Source of the DNA: Mycolicibacter heraklionensis
GTDB taxonomy: Bacteria; Actinomycetota; Actinomycetes; Mycobacteriales; Mycobacteriaceae
DNA: 64,000 nucleotides
Direction of reading: 5' to 3'
Assembly (NCBI RefSeq): GCF_001021505.1
Contig: NZ_LDPO01000018.1
Span: 40,899-104,898, forward strand
The position numbers and the translations under genes are program-made. The notes beneath the pieces were generated by a model. The model worked only from the letters and a program-made list of their open reading frames with translations, did no database searches and had not been told where the DNA came from. Numbering within the stretch: the first letter of the stretch is position 1; each line of letters starts with the position of its first letter. This document shows positions 1-11,500 of this stretch, piece by piece.

Positions 1-3000
1 GCGGCCACGGTGGTGTCGGCGGCCAGAGCGTTGTGCTGGTCGGTGGGGATGGTGCGGTAGCCAACGGCACGGTGCTCGGCGGCACCGGCGGCGCGGGCTC
101 TAACGGCGGCACGGGCGGTGCCGGCTGGACCGGCCAGGTCGCGGCCTTGGGCAGTGGATCGCATGCCAGCGGCAGCGGCACCGGTGGCAGCGGCGGCACC
201 GGCGACGGTAACGGCGTTGTCGGCGGCAAGGGCGGCCAGGGCTTCGTTCAAGCACTGGGCGCCAACAGCACCGCCGACGGCCAGGCCACCGGCGGCGACG
301 GCGGCGCGGGCGCCAACGGCGTCAGCGGCACCAACGGCCAGGACGGCAACATCAAGGCCCAAGACCAAAACAGCAGCGTCACGAACAGCACCGCTACGGC
401 CGGCGACAGCTCCACCGGTTTCCAGGGTGGTCGCACCCAGATCACCGCCAGCCACGGCGGCAGCATCGACGGTGTGGACGCCGTTGGCGGCAACGCCAGC
501 GCCAGTGCGGCTGGTGGCGCTTCCACGGTCACCGCCGACGGCACTGGTAGCACCATCAACGGCGGCAGCGCCACCGGCGGCAACGCCGGCACCAGTAACG
601 CCAACAGCGGCGCCGGTGGCAGGGGCGGCGCCGCCACCCTCTCAGCTACCGCCGGCGGCCACATCACCGACGGCAACGCCACCGCCGGAGCCGGCGGCAA
701 CGGCGGCGCCAACGGTGGCAACGGCGGTGCGGGCGGTAAGGGTGCTGCGGGCGGCACCGCCACCATCAGCACTTCCAACGGCGGCAGCGCCGGCGGTGAG
801 GCTACCGGCGGCGCCGGTGGCAACGGCGGCGCCGGCAACACCGGTGGCAACGGCGGTAACGGCGGCATCGCCGGCAATGCCTCGATCACCTCTCCCAATG
901 GCGGTAGCGCAACCGGCACTGCCACCGCTGGCGCGGGCGGCAACGGTGGGGATGCCACCGCAACGCAGGCCGGCGCCACCGGCGGCACCGGCGCCGATGC
1001 CTCCATCACGGCATCCGACACCAGCAGCGCTCACGGCACCGCGATCGCTGGTGCTGGTGCGGCGGGGACTACGGCTGGCAGCACGGCCGGCAACGGTGGT
1101 AGTGCCACCATCACCGCCAGCGGTGCCAGCACCGTCCAAGGTGGCACTGCCACCGGTGTCGCCGGGGCTCAGGGTGTCAACGGTGGCACCGGCGGCACCG
1201 GTGGTGCGGCCAGCATCACGGCGACCAACGGCAGCACCGTCACCAACACCGTCGACGGCAATGGTCACGACACCACTACGGCGACCGGCGGTGCGGGCGG
1301 CGTCGGTGACGCCGGCAAGGGCGGCGCAGGTGGTGCCGGCACCGTCTCCGCCAGTGCGTCGGGTGCGACGGCTTCGGGCACTGGTACCGGTGGTGCGGGC
1401 GGTGCCGGCACCACCGGCGGTGTCGGTGGCGCCGGTGGCCAGGGTGCCGTTTCTGCCAGTGCGTCGGGTTCCACGGCTTCCGGCAGCGGTACCGGTGGTG
1501 CGGGCGGCGCGGGCACCGACGGCGGTAAGGGTGGCGCCGGTGCTCAGGGTGGGCTTTTCGCTCAGCGGGTCGGTAGCCAGGCCATTGGTACCGGTATCGG
1601 TGGTGCCGGTGGGTCTGCCGACGGTGCTGGTAGCACGGGTGGTGCTGGTGCCGGCGGTTGGATTCAGACCGGCTTCTATTCCGGTGGCGCCAACAGCTCG
1701 GCCAGCGGGTATGCCCTTGGTGGTGCCGGCGGTGCCGGGAACAGCGGTGGCCATGGTGGTGTCGGTGGTCAGTCCACCGTGCTGGCCACCGGGGATGGCT
1801 CCACGGCCACCGGCAACACCTACGGTGGTGCCGGCGGTGCGGGTGATCACGGCGGGACCGGTGGTGCCGGTGCGCTGGGGCAGATAGTGGCCATGGGCAC
1901 CGGCACTCAGGCCAGTGGTACCGCGACCGGCGGCGACGGTGGCAGTGGCTCGGGTAGCGGTGTCACCGGTGGCGCCGGTGGTCGCGGTGTGGTGAGTTCG
2001 GGGCAGTCCTCTGGTGCTGGTGGCAACGCCACCGCTGACGGCACCGCCACTGGCGGTGACGGTGGGGCGGGCCAGGGCGGCGTCAATGGTGGTGCCGGGG
2101 GTGGCGGCACGATCTCGACCAAGGGCGCCGGCGACTCCATCACCGGTGGTACTGCGACCGGTGGTGACGGGGTCACTGGGGTAGCCGGCAATGCTGGGCA
2201 GCTCTCCACCAACGCTGGGGGCAAGATCACCGACAGCAGCGCGATCGCGGGCAACGCCGGTGGCGGTGCCGTCGGTGGCGGTGCCGTCGTCCAGGCCACT
2301 GGGGCTGGTGGCAGCTCGGTCAGTGACACTCACGTCACCGGTGGCGACGGTGGTGCCGGCGGGGCGGGCGGTGGCGCTAGCGCGTCCGCCACCAATGGTG
2401 GCGTCATCTCTGCTAGCACTGTCGACGGCGGCGACAGTAGTGACACCGCAGTCGGCGGTGCGGCCACTGTGACTGCTGCGGGCGCGAACAGCGCGGTCAG
2501 TGGTAGTTCCGCTGAGGGCGGCAACGCCGGGGCCGGTGACGCCAACGGGGGCACCGGTGGAGTCGGCGGTAACGCCAGCGTGGCAGCCAGCAACGGCGGC
2601 CACATCACTGATGGTCACGCCGTTGCTGGCAATGGCGGTGCTGGTAGCGCCGGCGGCAAGGGTGGTGCCGGTGGTGAGGCGGACGTCACTGCTGGTGCCG
2701 GCGGCACGGTCACCGGTACCGCTACCGGCGGTACCGGCGGGAGCGGCACCGGGGCGAACAGCATCGGTGGCGATGGTGGTTGGGCTCAGATGCAGGCTGG
2801 TTACTCGGGCAACACGCCTCCCACCGGCGGAACGGTGAGTGGCTCCGCCACCGGCGGTGACGGCGGTGTCGCCACCAACGGGGGACAAGCCGGTGGTGGC
2901 GGAGGCGCCTTGGTGATGGCGGCTGGTCCGACTGGTGTTGCTGATGCGCAGGCCACCGGTGGTAATGGCGGCGGTGCCAGTGCTGCGGGTGCGCATGGCG

Positions 3001-5132
3001 GCAACGGTGGGTTCACCAACGTGGCCGGCCTCAACGGGAGCATCACCGGTGGGGTTGCGACCTCCGGTGACGGTGGCGCCGGCCGCGGCGGTAACGGCGG
3101 CGACGGCGGCATGGGCTGGATCCAGGCCTACGACCCGAGCGGTGCGGCCGGAACTCAGATCGTCAACGGCTCGTCGGCCGGCGGTAACGGCGGTGACGGC
3201 GGCGTCGACGGAACGAACGGCGCCGTTGGTGGTAACGGTGGCACGGGCGGCAACAGCACCTTCTGGATGTCGGGCGGCCAAACCTCTACTGGCGCGGTCA
3301 ATTCCGGTGGTGACGGTGGTGACGGTGGCACGGGCGGCGACGGCGTCGGTAGCACCGGCGGTAACGGCGGTGCCGGTGGTATCGGTGGCGACACGGCCGG
3401 CAATGTCGGCCACGGTGGCGACGGCGGTAACGGCGGTACCGGTGGCACCAACGGCGGCAGTGGTGGCGCGGGCGGTGCGGGAGCCAACGCTGCGGCCGCA
3501 GCCGGCAGTGGCGTAGCCACCGGCGGTAATGGCGGTGTCGGTGGTGTCGGTGGTGCCGGCTATGACGGCGGTAAGGGCGGTGCCGGTGGCACTGTCAGCA
3601 TCTCCACCAGCACCGGCGGCACGATCGACTCCATCAGCACCGCGACCGGCGGTAACGGCGGCGACGGCGGTGCCGGGTCGGCCACTGGCGTCGGCGGCAC
3701 CGGCGGCAGCGGTGGCACAGCGACCATGTCCGCCTCCGACAATGGCGCCATCCACGATGGTCATGTGGTCGGCGGCGATGGCACTGACGGTGGGCCCAAC
3801 GGCGTCAACGGCAATGCCGGCGCGAATAACTCGCTGATCGTCAGTGGCGCCGGAAGCAGCGTCACCGACACCACCATCGCCAGCGGCCAGAACACCGCCA
3901 ACTTCGCCGGCGGCGCGGCCACGGCGACGGTCAGCAGCGGCGGCGTCATCACCGGCAGCACGGTCACCGGCGGCGATGCCAGCGACACCGCGGCCGGTGG
4001 CGCGGCGAGCCTGGCCGCCACCGGGTCGGGAAGCCTGATCACCAACAGTCACGCAACCGGTGGCAACGCCGGCGTGGGTGGCACCAATGGCGCCACTGGA
4101 GGTGGGGGCGGCGCAGCCGGCATCCAAGCGGTTGGCGGTGCGCATGTCACCGACACCACTGTCACGGGCGGTGTCGGCGGTAACGGGATGGACGGCGGCG
4201 CGGGTGGCGGCGGCGGCTTCGCCGTCGCCTCGGCGATCGGGGCCGGCAGCGCCATCACCGGCGCTACTGCCACCGGCGGCAGCGGTGGGCTCGGCAATGC
4301 CGGGACCGGCGGTGAAGGCGGCAGCGGTCAACTGATCGTCGACGCCGCGGGCGGCTCGATCGGCGGAGGCGGCAATACCGCGATCGCGATCGGCGGCGAC
4401 GGCGGCGCCGGAAGCAACGGCGGCCACGGCGGTAACGGCTCGTGGGGTGAACTCGAGGCCGACGGCCTCGGCGGCAACTCCTACGGCATCTCCACCGGCG
4501 GTTCCGGCGGTGCTGCCGACGGGCCTGGCAGCCAGGGCGGCAACGGTGGAAGCTCCGACATCGAGAGCGCCAAGACCACCGGCGGCTTCGGTGACCCGAG
4601 CCTCGGCGGCCCCGGCGGGACGGCCAGCGGAACGTCGACCGGTGGTGCCGGGGGCGTAGCCCACAACGGTGGCCACGGCGGTAATGGTGGCAAGGCGAGT
4701 ATCGCCGCCGGTGGGGCGAACGCTGTCGCCAGCGGCACATCCAAGGGCGGCGCCGGTGGCGAAGGGGATGGTGGCCAGGGCGGCAACGCCGGAACCAGCC
4801 GGATCACGGCACTGGGTGAGAACACCACGTCCACCGGTGGCAGCGCCACCGGCGGCGACGGCGGCAAGGGTAGCGGCGGCGGGACCGGCGGCGCCGGCGC
4901 TGACGGCAACATCGGGTCCGCACTGACCAGCGCCGGGAGCCCCGGCGACAACCCGACCGCCAACAACAACACGGTCGTCGGTGGGAGCGGCGGCGAAGGC
5001 GGCAGCGGTCATACCGGCGGCGGTGGCACGGAGGCCGACGTCTATGCGGTCAACGGGGGAGAAAACCCGGGGTGGCCTAACCCGAACAACAACCAAAACG
5101 TTCTGGGTGCGGACGGCGCGAACAACCCGTAA
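1..5132 (+). CDS. Giant glycine-rich PGRS-like surface protein, 5' end cut by window edge
   Basis: The reading frame is open from base 3 to a TAA at 5130-5132, so about 1710 residues of the C-terminal part are visible and the start lies outside the window. The protein is almost entirely Gly-Gly-x repeats. It differs from plain PGRS because the Gly-rich blocks alternate with short Ser/Thr/Val-rich strands of the type ITxSxATGGNGG, spaced about 30-45 residues apart. This pattern suggests a stacked beta-solenoid (inference). The last 450 residues match the C-terminal region of the protein at 29193-33755 segment by segment, including a GSIGGGGN element followed by NGSWGELE. A strong hairpin follows the stop codon. 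No enzymatic domain is visible. A surface or cell-wall structural role is the usual guess for PGRS proteins. A PE_PGRS assignment cannot be tested because the N-terminus is missing. Confidence 0.85.
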   Translation, partial: GHGGVGGQSVVLVGGDGAVANGTVLGGTGGAGSNGGTGGAGWTGQVAALGSGSHASGSGTGGSGGTGDGNGVVGGKGGQGFVQALGANSTADGQATGGDGGAGANGVSGTNGQDGNIKAQDQNSSVTNSTATAGDSSTGFQGGRTQITASHGGSIDGVDAVGGNASASAAGGASTVTADGTGSTINGGSATGGNAGTSNANSGAGGRGGAATLSATAGGHITDGNATAGAGGNGGANGGNGGAGGKGAAGGTATISTSNGGSAGGEATGGAGGNGGAGNTGGNGGNGGIAGNASITSPNGGSATGTATAGAGGNGGDATATQAGATGGTGADASITASDTSSAHGTAIAGAGAAGTTAGSTAGNGGSATITASGASTVQGGTATGVAGAQGVNGGTGGTGGAASITATNGSTVTNTVDGNGHDTTTATGGAGGVGDAGKGGAGGAGTVSASASGATASGTGTGGAGGAGTTGGVGGAGGQGAVSASASGSTASGSGTGGAGGAGTDGGKGGAGAQGGLFAQRVGSQAIGTGIGGAGGSADGAGSTGGAGAGGWIQTGFYSGGANSSASGYALGGAGGAGNSGGHGGVGGQSTVLATGDGSTATGNTYGGAGGAGDHGGTGGAGALGQIVAMGTGTQASGTATGGDGGSGSGSGVTGGAGGRGVVSSGQSSGAGGNATADGTATGGDGGAGQGGVNGGAGGGGTISTKGAGDSITGGTATGGDGVTGVAGNAGQLSTNAGGKITDSSAIAGNAGGGAVGGGAVVQATGAGGSSVSDTHVTGGDGGAGGAGGGASASATNGGVISASTVDGGDSSDTAVGGAATVTAAGANSAVSGSSAEGGNAGAGDANGGTGGVGGNASVAASNGGHITDGHAVAGNGGAGSAGGKGGAGGEADVTAGAGGTVTGTATGGTGGSGTGANSIGGDGGWAQMQAGYSGNTPPTGGTVSGSATGGDGGVATNGGQAGGGGGALVMAAGPTGVADAQATGGNGGGASAAGAHGGNGGFTNVAGLNGSITGGVATSGDGGAGRGGNGGDGGMGWIQAYDPSGAAGTQIVNGSSAGGNGGDGGVDGTNGAVGGNGGTGGNSTFWMSGGQTSTGAVNSGGDGGDGGTGGDGVGSTGGNGGAGGIGGDTAGNVGHGGDGGNGGTGGTNGGSGGAGGAGANAAAAAGSGVATGGNGGVGGVGGAGYDGGKGGAGGTVSISTSTGGTIDSISTATGGNGGDGGAGSATGVGGTGGSGGTATMSASDNGAIHDGHVVGGDGTDGGPNGVNGNAGANNSLIVSGAGSSVTDTTIASGQNTANFAGGAATATVSSGGVITGSTVTGGDASDTAAGGAASLAATGSGSLITNSHATGGNAGVGGTNGATGGGGGAAGIQAVGGAHVTDTTVTGGVGGNGMDGGAGGGGGFAVASAIGAGSAITGATATGGSGGLGNAGTGGEGGSGQLIVDAAGGSIGGGGNTAIAIGGDGGAGSNGGHGGNGSWGELEADGLGGNSYGISTGGSGGAADGPGSQGGNGGSSDIESAKTTGGFGDPSLGGPGGTASGTSTGGAGGVAHNGGHGGNGGKASIAAGGANAVASGTSKGGAGGEGDGGQGGNAGTSRITALGENTTSTGGSATGGDGGKGSGGGTGGAGADGNIGSALTSAGSPGDNPTANNNTVVGGSGGEGGSGHTGGGGTEADVYAVNGGENPGWPNPNNNQNVLGADGANNP

Positions 5133-5149
5133 CCCCCGACACGCCACGC

Positions 5150-5181
5150 ATTACGGCCCGGTCCTTCGACCGGGCCGTAAT
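5150..5181 (+). terminator. Hairpin terminator after the first PGRS gene
   Basis: Two perfect 13-base arms (5150-5162 and 5169-5181) flank a CCTTCG loop. There is no U-tract, as is common for mycobacterial terminators. The core GGCCCGGT...ACCGGGCC recurs in the hairpin at 19113-19140, which suggests both gene ends descend from one ancestor. Confidence 0.75.
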
Positions 5182-5421
5182 GGCGCTGGCGCTTCCGATG
5201 GTCGTGACGCCCCAGGGCTGACCGGCCTGGCCCGGCCCGTCCGCTCTGGCAAACAAATCGTCGGTATTTTTACCTAATCTGAGAAATATATAAGTGGTTG
5301 GGATCGACTGTGAATATATTTCGAGCATTAACTTAAGCGCTTCGCTGCTTGGGTAATACCTGTTCAGTCAACCGCGAATCCACCCGGGCACCCCCTTCCA
5401 GTTTCCTCACAGAAATAGGGG

Positions 5422-5449
5422 TTGACTAAGAATTTGCCACTGCTAGCCT
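5422..5449 (+). promoter_or_regulatory. SigA-type promoter for the 4449-residue PGRS gene
   Basis: TTGACT (5422-5427) and TAGCCT (5444-5449) are separated by 16 bases, a good match to a housekeeping promoter. The expected start of transcription near 5456 gives a leader of about 50 bases, with a TAAGGGG ribosome site at 5491-5497. The rest of the 5133-5505 gap shows only the terminator and an AT-richer stretch without a gene. A near copy of this promoter lies at 19386-19413. Confidence 0.6.
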
Positions 5450-5505
5450 AGCCCCCCATCAGATTTGCCACCGTCGTCAATATCTGCAGCTAAGGGGCAC
5501 GTGCC

Positions 5506-8500
5506 ATGTCTCGTCATCGTCAGAGTGGTCGAAAGATTCATCGCAGCAACCGGGTGTTCGGCGCCGGAACGGCGGTGAGTGCGTTTCTCGCGTTCGGGTT
5601 GGGGCCGTGGGCGGCCGCGCCCCCGGCGCATGCCGATTTTGACGATCTACTGGTGGACCTGTTGGGTGCCGACCTGGGTAATGCCGTGGCGGACCTGGGT
5701 GCCAACTGGGGTGACCAGGCGGCCTGGGCGGTGGTTCTGGATCCGGGCAGTTGGTCGCCCTTCTTCGATGGTCTGGGTGACCAGGCCATGTGGGATGCGA
5801 TCCTGGCGGACCTAAACCTGGCAGGTATCGGGGCCGCCTCGCTGGATGTGCCGGGCGCTGCGGACGCGTCGTTCAATTGGGGTGACATCGACTGGTTCAG
5901 GCCGTTTGGCGACGGCGCGGACGGCACGGCTCTGCACCCCGACGGTTATGCGGGCGGGTGGATTTACGGCACTGGCGGTGCGGGCTGGGATGCCGACGGC
6001 ACCGGCACCGGCATCGACGGTGGCGCGGGCGGCCAGGGTGGTCTGTTCGGTGGTGACGGCGGCGCCGGCGGTGACGGTTACCTGGGCGGCGATGGTGGCG
6101 ACGGCGGTGCCGCGGGTCTGTTCGCCTGGTTCAGCCAGGGTGGCGCCGGGGGTAACGGCGGTGACGCGGTCACCGCGGGTGGTGTCGGTGGCACGGGTGG
6201 CATCGGTGGCGACGCCGCATTGTGGGGACTGTTCAGCACGGCAGGTGTGGGCGGCCAGGGCGGTGACGGGTTGGCCGGTGCCGCCGGTCTCGCCGGCAGT
6301 TTCGCCAACGGCGGCGACGGCAATGGCGGGAACGGCAACAATGGTGGTGCCGGCGGTAACGGTGGCGCCGGTGGCCGGGGCTCGTACCTGTTCGGTGCCG
6401 GCGGCAAGGGCGGTGCGGCCGGAAACGGTGGCGCGGGCGGTGCCGGTGGCCAAGGTGCTGACGGAGTTGACGGCACCAGTTCCGAGATCGACGGGGCCAG
6501 CGGTGGCAATGGCGGCGTCGGCGGCAATGGTGGCGCGGCTGGTGTGGCCGGTGCCGGTGGTGCCGGTGGCTGGTTCATCGCCAACGCCGCTTCGGGTGCG
6601 GCCGGCACCCAGGGTGTCGGCGGTCTCGGCGGCAACGGTGGTGGCGGTGGCGACGGCCTCGACGGCGCCGACGGTGCCGACGGGACCGCGACCCATGTCG
6701 ACGGTTCCGCCGGTGAGGCCGGTGGCGCAGGCGGTAACGCTGGGCTTGCTGGTGCTGGTGGTCAGGGTGCTGGTGGTCAGGCCGATAGCGGCGCGGCCGG
6801 TACCGCCGGTAAGGGCGGCAGCGGTGGCGTCGGCGGCAAGGGCTACGACGCGGCGACGGATGCGACCGCGGCGGCCGGTACCGCCGGCGGCAATGGCGGT
6901 GCGGGCGGCAACGCGGGTCTGGGCGGTCTTGAGACCGATGGCTCCCGCGCGGACTCCGGCGTGGCCGGCGCCGGTGGCGCCGGCGGCGACGGCAAAGACG
7001 GTGCCGCAGGTGCTGCGGGCACGGCGCTCGACCCCGATGGCAAGGCCGGTGGTGCCGGTGGCGCCGGCGGCAACGGCGGTCAGGGCGGCCTCGAGGCCAA
7101 CGGCACCACGCACGCCGCGCAGGGCGCCGGCGGCGACGGTGGCGCCGGCGGCAAGGGCGGCGCCGGGTACGACGCGGTGGCTGCGGGCGCTGCGGCCGGC
7201 ACCTCGGGCGGCAATGGTGGCGTGGGTGGCGACGGTGGTGCCGGTGGCACTGGCTCCACGGCGGGCACTCATGGCGCGGGTGGCATCGGCGGTAAGGGTG
7301 GATCCGGAACCGATGGCGCCGACGGTTCAATTGGATTGGCGGGCAACGCATCTGACCCCGACGGCGGGGCCGGCGGCAACGGTGGCAACGGCGGCAACGC
7401 CGGTGTCGGTGGTGCCGGTGGTGACTCCGGCAACGGCAACCACGCCGCCAGCGGCAGCAGTGGCGTCGCCGGTAAGGGCGGCAATGGCGGCGTCGGCGGT
7501 GCCGGTTATGACGCCGCTTCCGACAACGGCGCGGCCTCGGGTACCGCGGGCGGCAACGGTGGCGCCGGCGGCAACGCCGGCGTGGGTGGCGTGGAAGCCA
7601 ACGGTTCTCGGGCGGCCGCGGGAGCTGCCGGTGTCGGCGGCAAGGGCGGAAACGGTTCTGACGGCCAGGACGGTGTCGCTGGTTCGCAGGCCAACCCCGA
7701 TGGCACCGCGGGCCAGGCCGGTGGCGCCGGCGGTAACGGCGGCCAGGGCGGCCTGAACGCCGACAACACGCGCGCCGCCGACGGCGATGGCGGCAACGGT
7801 GGTGCCGGCGGTAAGGGCGGCAACGGCTACGAAGGCCTAGATGGGGCCACCGCCGGTGCGGCCGGCGAGAACGGCGGCAACGGCGGTGCCGGTGGCGCCG
7901 GCGGTGTCGGCGGAACCGGCACCAACGCGGGCCTCCACGGCCTCGGCGGTGTGGGCGGAAACGGTGGATCCGGCGGTGACGGCGCCACGGGCGGCAACGG
8001 CGCCGATGGCACGGCCACCCACGTCGACGGCACGGCGGGCCAGACCGGCGGCGCCGGTGGCAACGCCGGCAAGGGCGGCGTCGGCGGCGACAGCGGCAAC
8101 GGCTCCACCGCCGCCTCCGGCAACGACGGCTCGGCCGGTGTCGGCGGTAAGGGCGGCGCCGGCGGCAAGGGTTTCGACGGCGTCAACGGCAGCACAGGGC
8201 GTGTCGATGGCACCAACGGTGGCGCCGGAGGCGCCGGTGGTGACGGCGGTCAGGGCGGTCTGCAGACCAACGGGACACGTGCTGCCCAAGGTGATGGCGG
8301 CGACGGTGGCGCCGGCGGCAAGGGCGGCAACGGACTCGAAGGCGTGGCCGGAGCCACCGCGGGCGCCAGTGGCACCAACGGTGGTGCCGGCGGAAACGGT
8401 GGCGCCGGTGGCGTCGGCGGGCACGGCACCAACAATGGCGCGGCGGGCGCCGGCGGTGTCGGTGGTAACGGCGGCAACGGCGGCGCGGGTGCCGCGGGCG

Positions 8501-11500
8501 CAACCGGTACGGACGGCACGGCTAGCCATGTCGACGGCACCGCCGGCGGTAACGGCGGTGCGGGTGGTAACGCCGGCAAGGCCGGTAGCGGTGGACTCAG
8601 CGGCGGCGGTGTCGCGGCCGCGGGCGGAACCGATGGCAACGCCGGTGTCGGAGGCGCCGGCGGCCAGGGCGGTAAGGGCTTCAACGGCACCGACTCCACG
8701 ACTGCGGGTGTTTCTGGGGCCAATGGTGGTGCGGGTGGCGCTGGTGGTAACGGCGGTCTGGGCGGTCTGCAGGTTGATGGCAGCACGCGTGCTGCCGACG
8801 GTGTGGGCGGCAATGGTGGCGCTGGTGGTTCCGGTGGTGCTGGTTACAGCGGTAAGGCGGGTGCTGACGCGACGGTGGCCGGTGCCACTGGTGGTGCCGG
8901 TGAGTCGGGCACCAATGGTGGTAACGGTGGTGCCGGTGGTGCCGGGGGCACGGGTTCGGTGGCCGGCCAGCAGGGTGTCGGCGGTAACGGCGGTGCCGGC
9001 GGTTCCGGTGGTGCGGGTGGCAAGGGTGCCGCGGGTGCGGCGGGTACGGCGTCGCATGTCGATGGTGGCGATGGTGGTGCCGGTGGTGCGGGCGGTAACG
9101 CCGGCAAGGGCGGTACCGGTGGGGCGGGCTTCGGTGGTCCGGCTGCCAATGGAGTTGCGGGCACTGCGGGTGTGGGTGGTGCGGGTGCTGCGGGCGGTGC
9201 GGGTTATGCCGGCGCCGACTCCACGACTGCGGGTGTTTCTGGTGCCAATGGTGGTGCGGGTGGCGCCGGTGGTAACGGCGGTCTGGGCGGTCTGCAGGCT
9301 GATGGCACCACGCATGCCGCGCAGGGCAATGGCGGTGCTGGTGGTGCCGGTGGCAAGGGCGGCGCCGGCTATGACGCAGTTGCCGCGGGTGCGGCAGCGG
9401 GCACGTCGGGCACCAACGGTGGCGCCGGTGGTAACGGCGGCGCCGGTGGTAGCGGCGCCACGACCGGTGCGCACGGCGCCGGTGGAGTCGGCGGCGCTGG
9501 TGGCTCGGGCACCGATGGAGCAGACGGCACGGCCGGTACCGCGGGCACCGCGGAGGACAGGACCGGTACGGCCGGTGGCAATGGTGGCGACGGCGGTAAC
9601 GCCGGTGCCGGTGGCGCGGGTGGTTCATCCGGTGGCGGCAACTACGCCTCGGCCGGCACGAACGGCTCTGCGGGTAAGGGCGGCAACGGTGGTGCCGGTG
9701 GCTCTGGCTATGACGCAGCCTCGGACGCGACCGCTGCCGCGGGTACTTCCGGTGGCAACGGTGGCGTCGGCGGCAACGCGGGTCACGGTGGGCAGCAGGT
9801 CGGTGGCGGGCACGCCGCGGACGGCACGGCCGGCGTCGGCGGCAATGGTGGCGACGGTAAGGACGGTGCCGTCGGTAACGCCGGCACCGCGGCCGACCCC
9901 GACGGCACGGCCGGCGGGAAGGGTGGCGCCGGTGGTAACGGCGGCCAGGGCGGCCTGAACACCGACGGTTCGCACGCCGCGCAGGGCGACGGTGGCGATG
10001 GTGGTGCCGGCGGGACGGGTGGCGCCGGATACGACGCGGCCGCGGACAACGGTGCCGCGCCGGGCGCATCCGGCGGCAAGGGTGGCGTCGGTGGTGATGG
10101 TGGCGTCGGCGGTACCGGTGCCACGGCCGGCGTGGACGGTGCCGGTGGCGTCGGTGGCGCCGGGGGCAGCGGCGCTGATGGCGCCGACGGCTCAATTGGC
10201 CAGGCGGGCAGTGCATCTGACCCGACCGGCGGCACCGGCGGCGATGGTGGCGACGGCGGTAACGCCGGTGCCGGTGGCGCGGGTGGTCTCGCCGGTGGCA
10301 CCGGTGCCCAGGCCGCCAGCGGTGCCAACGGTGCGGCCGGCAAGGGTGGCAACGGTGGCGCCGGCGGTGCTGGCTATGACGCCGCCACCGATTCAACTGC
10401 GGCCGCAGGTACTGCCGGCGGTGATGGCGGTGTCGGCGGCAACGCCGGTCACGGTGGCCTCGAGGTCGGTGGTGGGCGCGGCGCGGACGGCGCGGCCGGC
10501 GTCGGCGGTAACGGCGGCGACGGCAAGGACGGCGCTGTCGGTTCCGAGAGCCACACCGCAGGTGTTGCCGGCGGAGATGGTGGTACCGGTGGTGCCGGTG
10601 GTAACGGCGGCCAGGGTGGTCTGGAAGCCAACGGAATTGATCGCGCCAACCTCGGCAATGGTGGTGCCGGTGGCGCCGGCGGTAAGGGTGGCGACGGCTA
10701 CAGCGGACACAGCAGCGTCGCCGCCGGGAGTGACGGCGAGAACGGCACCAGTGGTGGCTCCGGCGGTACCGGCGGTAAGGGTGGCACCGGCTTCGTCGGT
10801 GGCGCCGGCGGTGCGGGCGGCCTCGGCGGTAACGGCGGCAACGGTGGTGACGGCTACACCGCCGAAGCCGGCAGCGGCGACTCGGGCACTGACGGCGGCA
10901 ACGCCGGCACGGGTGGTGTCGGTGGCAACGGCGGTGCGGGCGGCAGCAGTGCCACCGGAACCGCCGGCAACGGCGGTAACGCCGGCAGCGGTGGCAACGC
11001 CGGCACCGCAGGCAAGGGCGGTGACGGCGCCGGTGGTGGCGGTGGCAACACCGCAGGGGCCGGTGGCAAGGGCGGCGACGGCGCCGACGGCGGAGCGGCC
11101 GGCAGCGTTGGCCTGGCCGGAGCGGGCGCCGGTGGCAGCGACGGCAACACCGGCAGTGCCGGCACCGACAGCGCCGGCGGCGACGGCGGAGCGGGCGGCG
11201 ACGCCCAGGGATTGCAAGCCGACGGCGTGACCGGCCAGGCCGGCGGCCAGGGCGGCGCCGGTGGCGCCGGTGGGTCGCACGCCAACGGCGGCGCTGGCGG
11301 TGCCGGCGGCGCGGGCGCGACCGGTGCGGCTGGAATTGATGGCGCTACGGCGGGTGCGTCGGCGACCACCGCGGGCGGTACCGGTGGCAAGGGTGGCGCC
11401 GGTGGTGCCGGCGGTGCCGGTGGCGTGATCTCCGGTGTCAGCGGCAATGGCGGTCAGGGTGGCGAGGGCGGTACCGGTGGTGCCGGCGGCTCCGGTGTCG

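Noticed and set aside
642..5147. A 1501-codon open frame on the minus strand opposite the first PGRS gene, and similar long antisense frames opposite the other PGRS genes
   Set aside because: GC-rich GGC/GGT repeat DNA lacks stop codons in several frames. The antisense products are low-complexity Ala/Pro/Thr sequences without starts, ribosome sites or family motifs.
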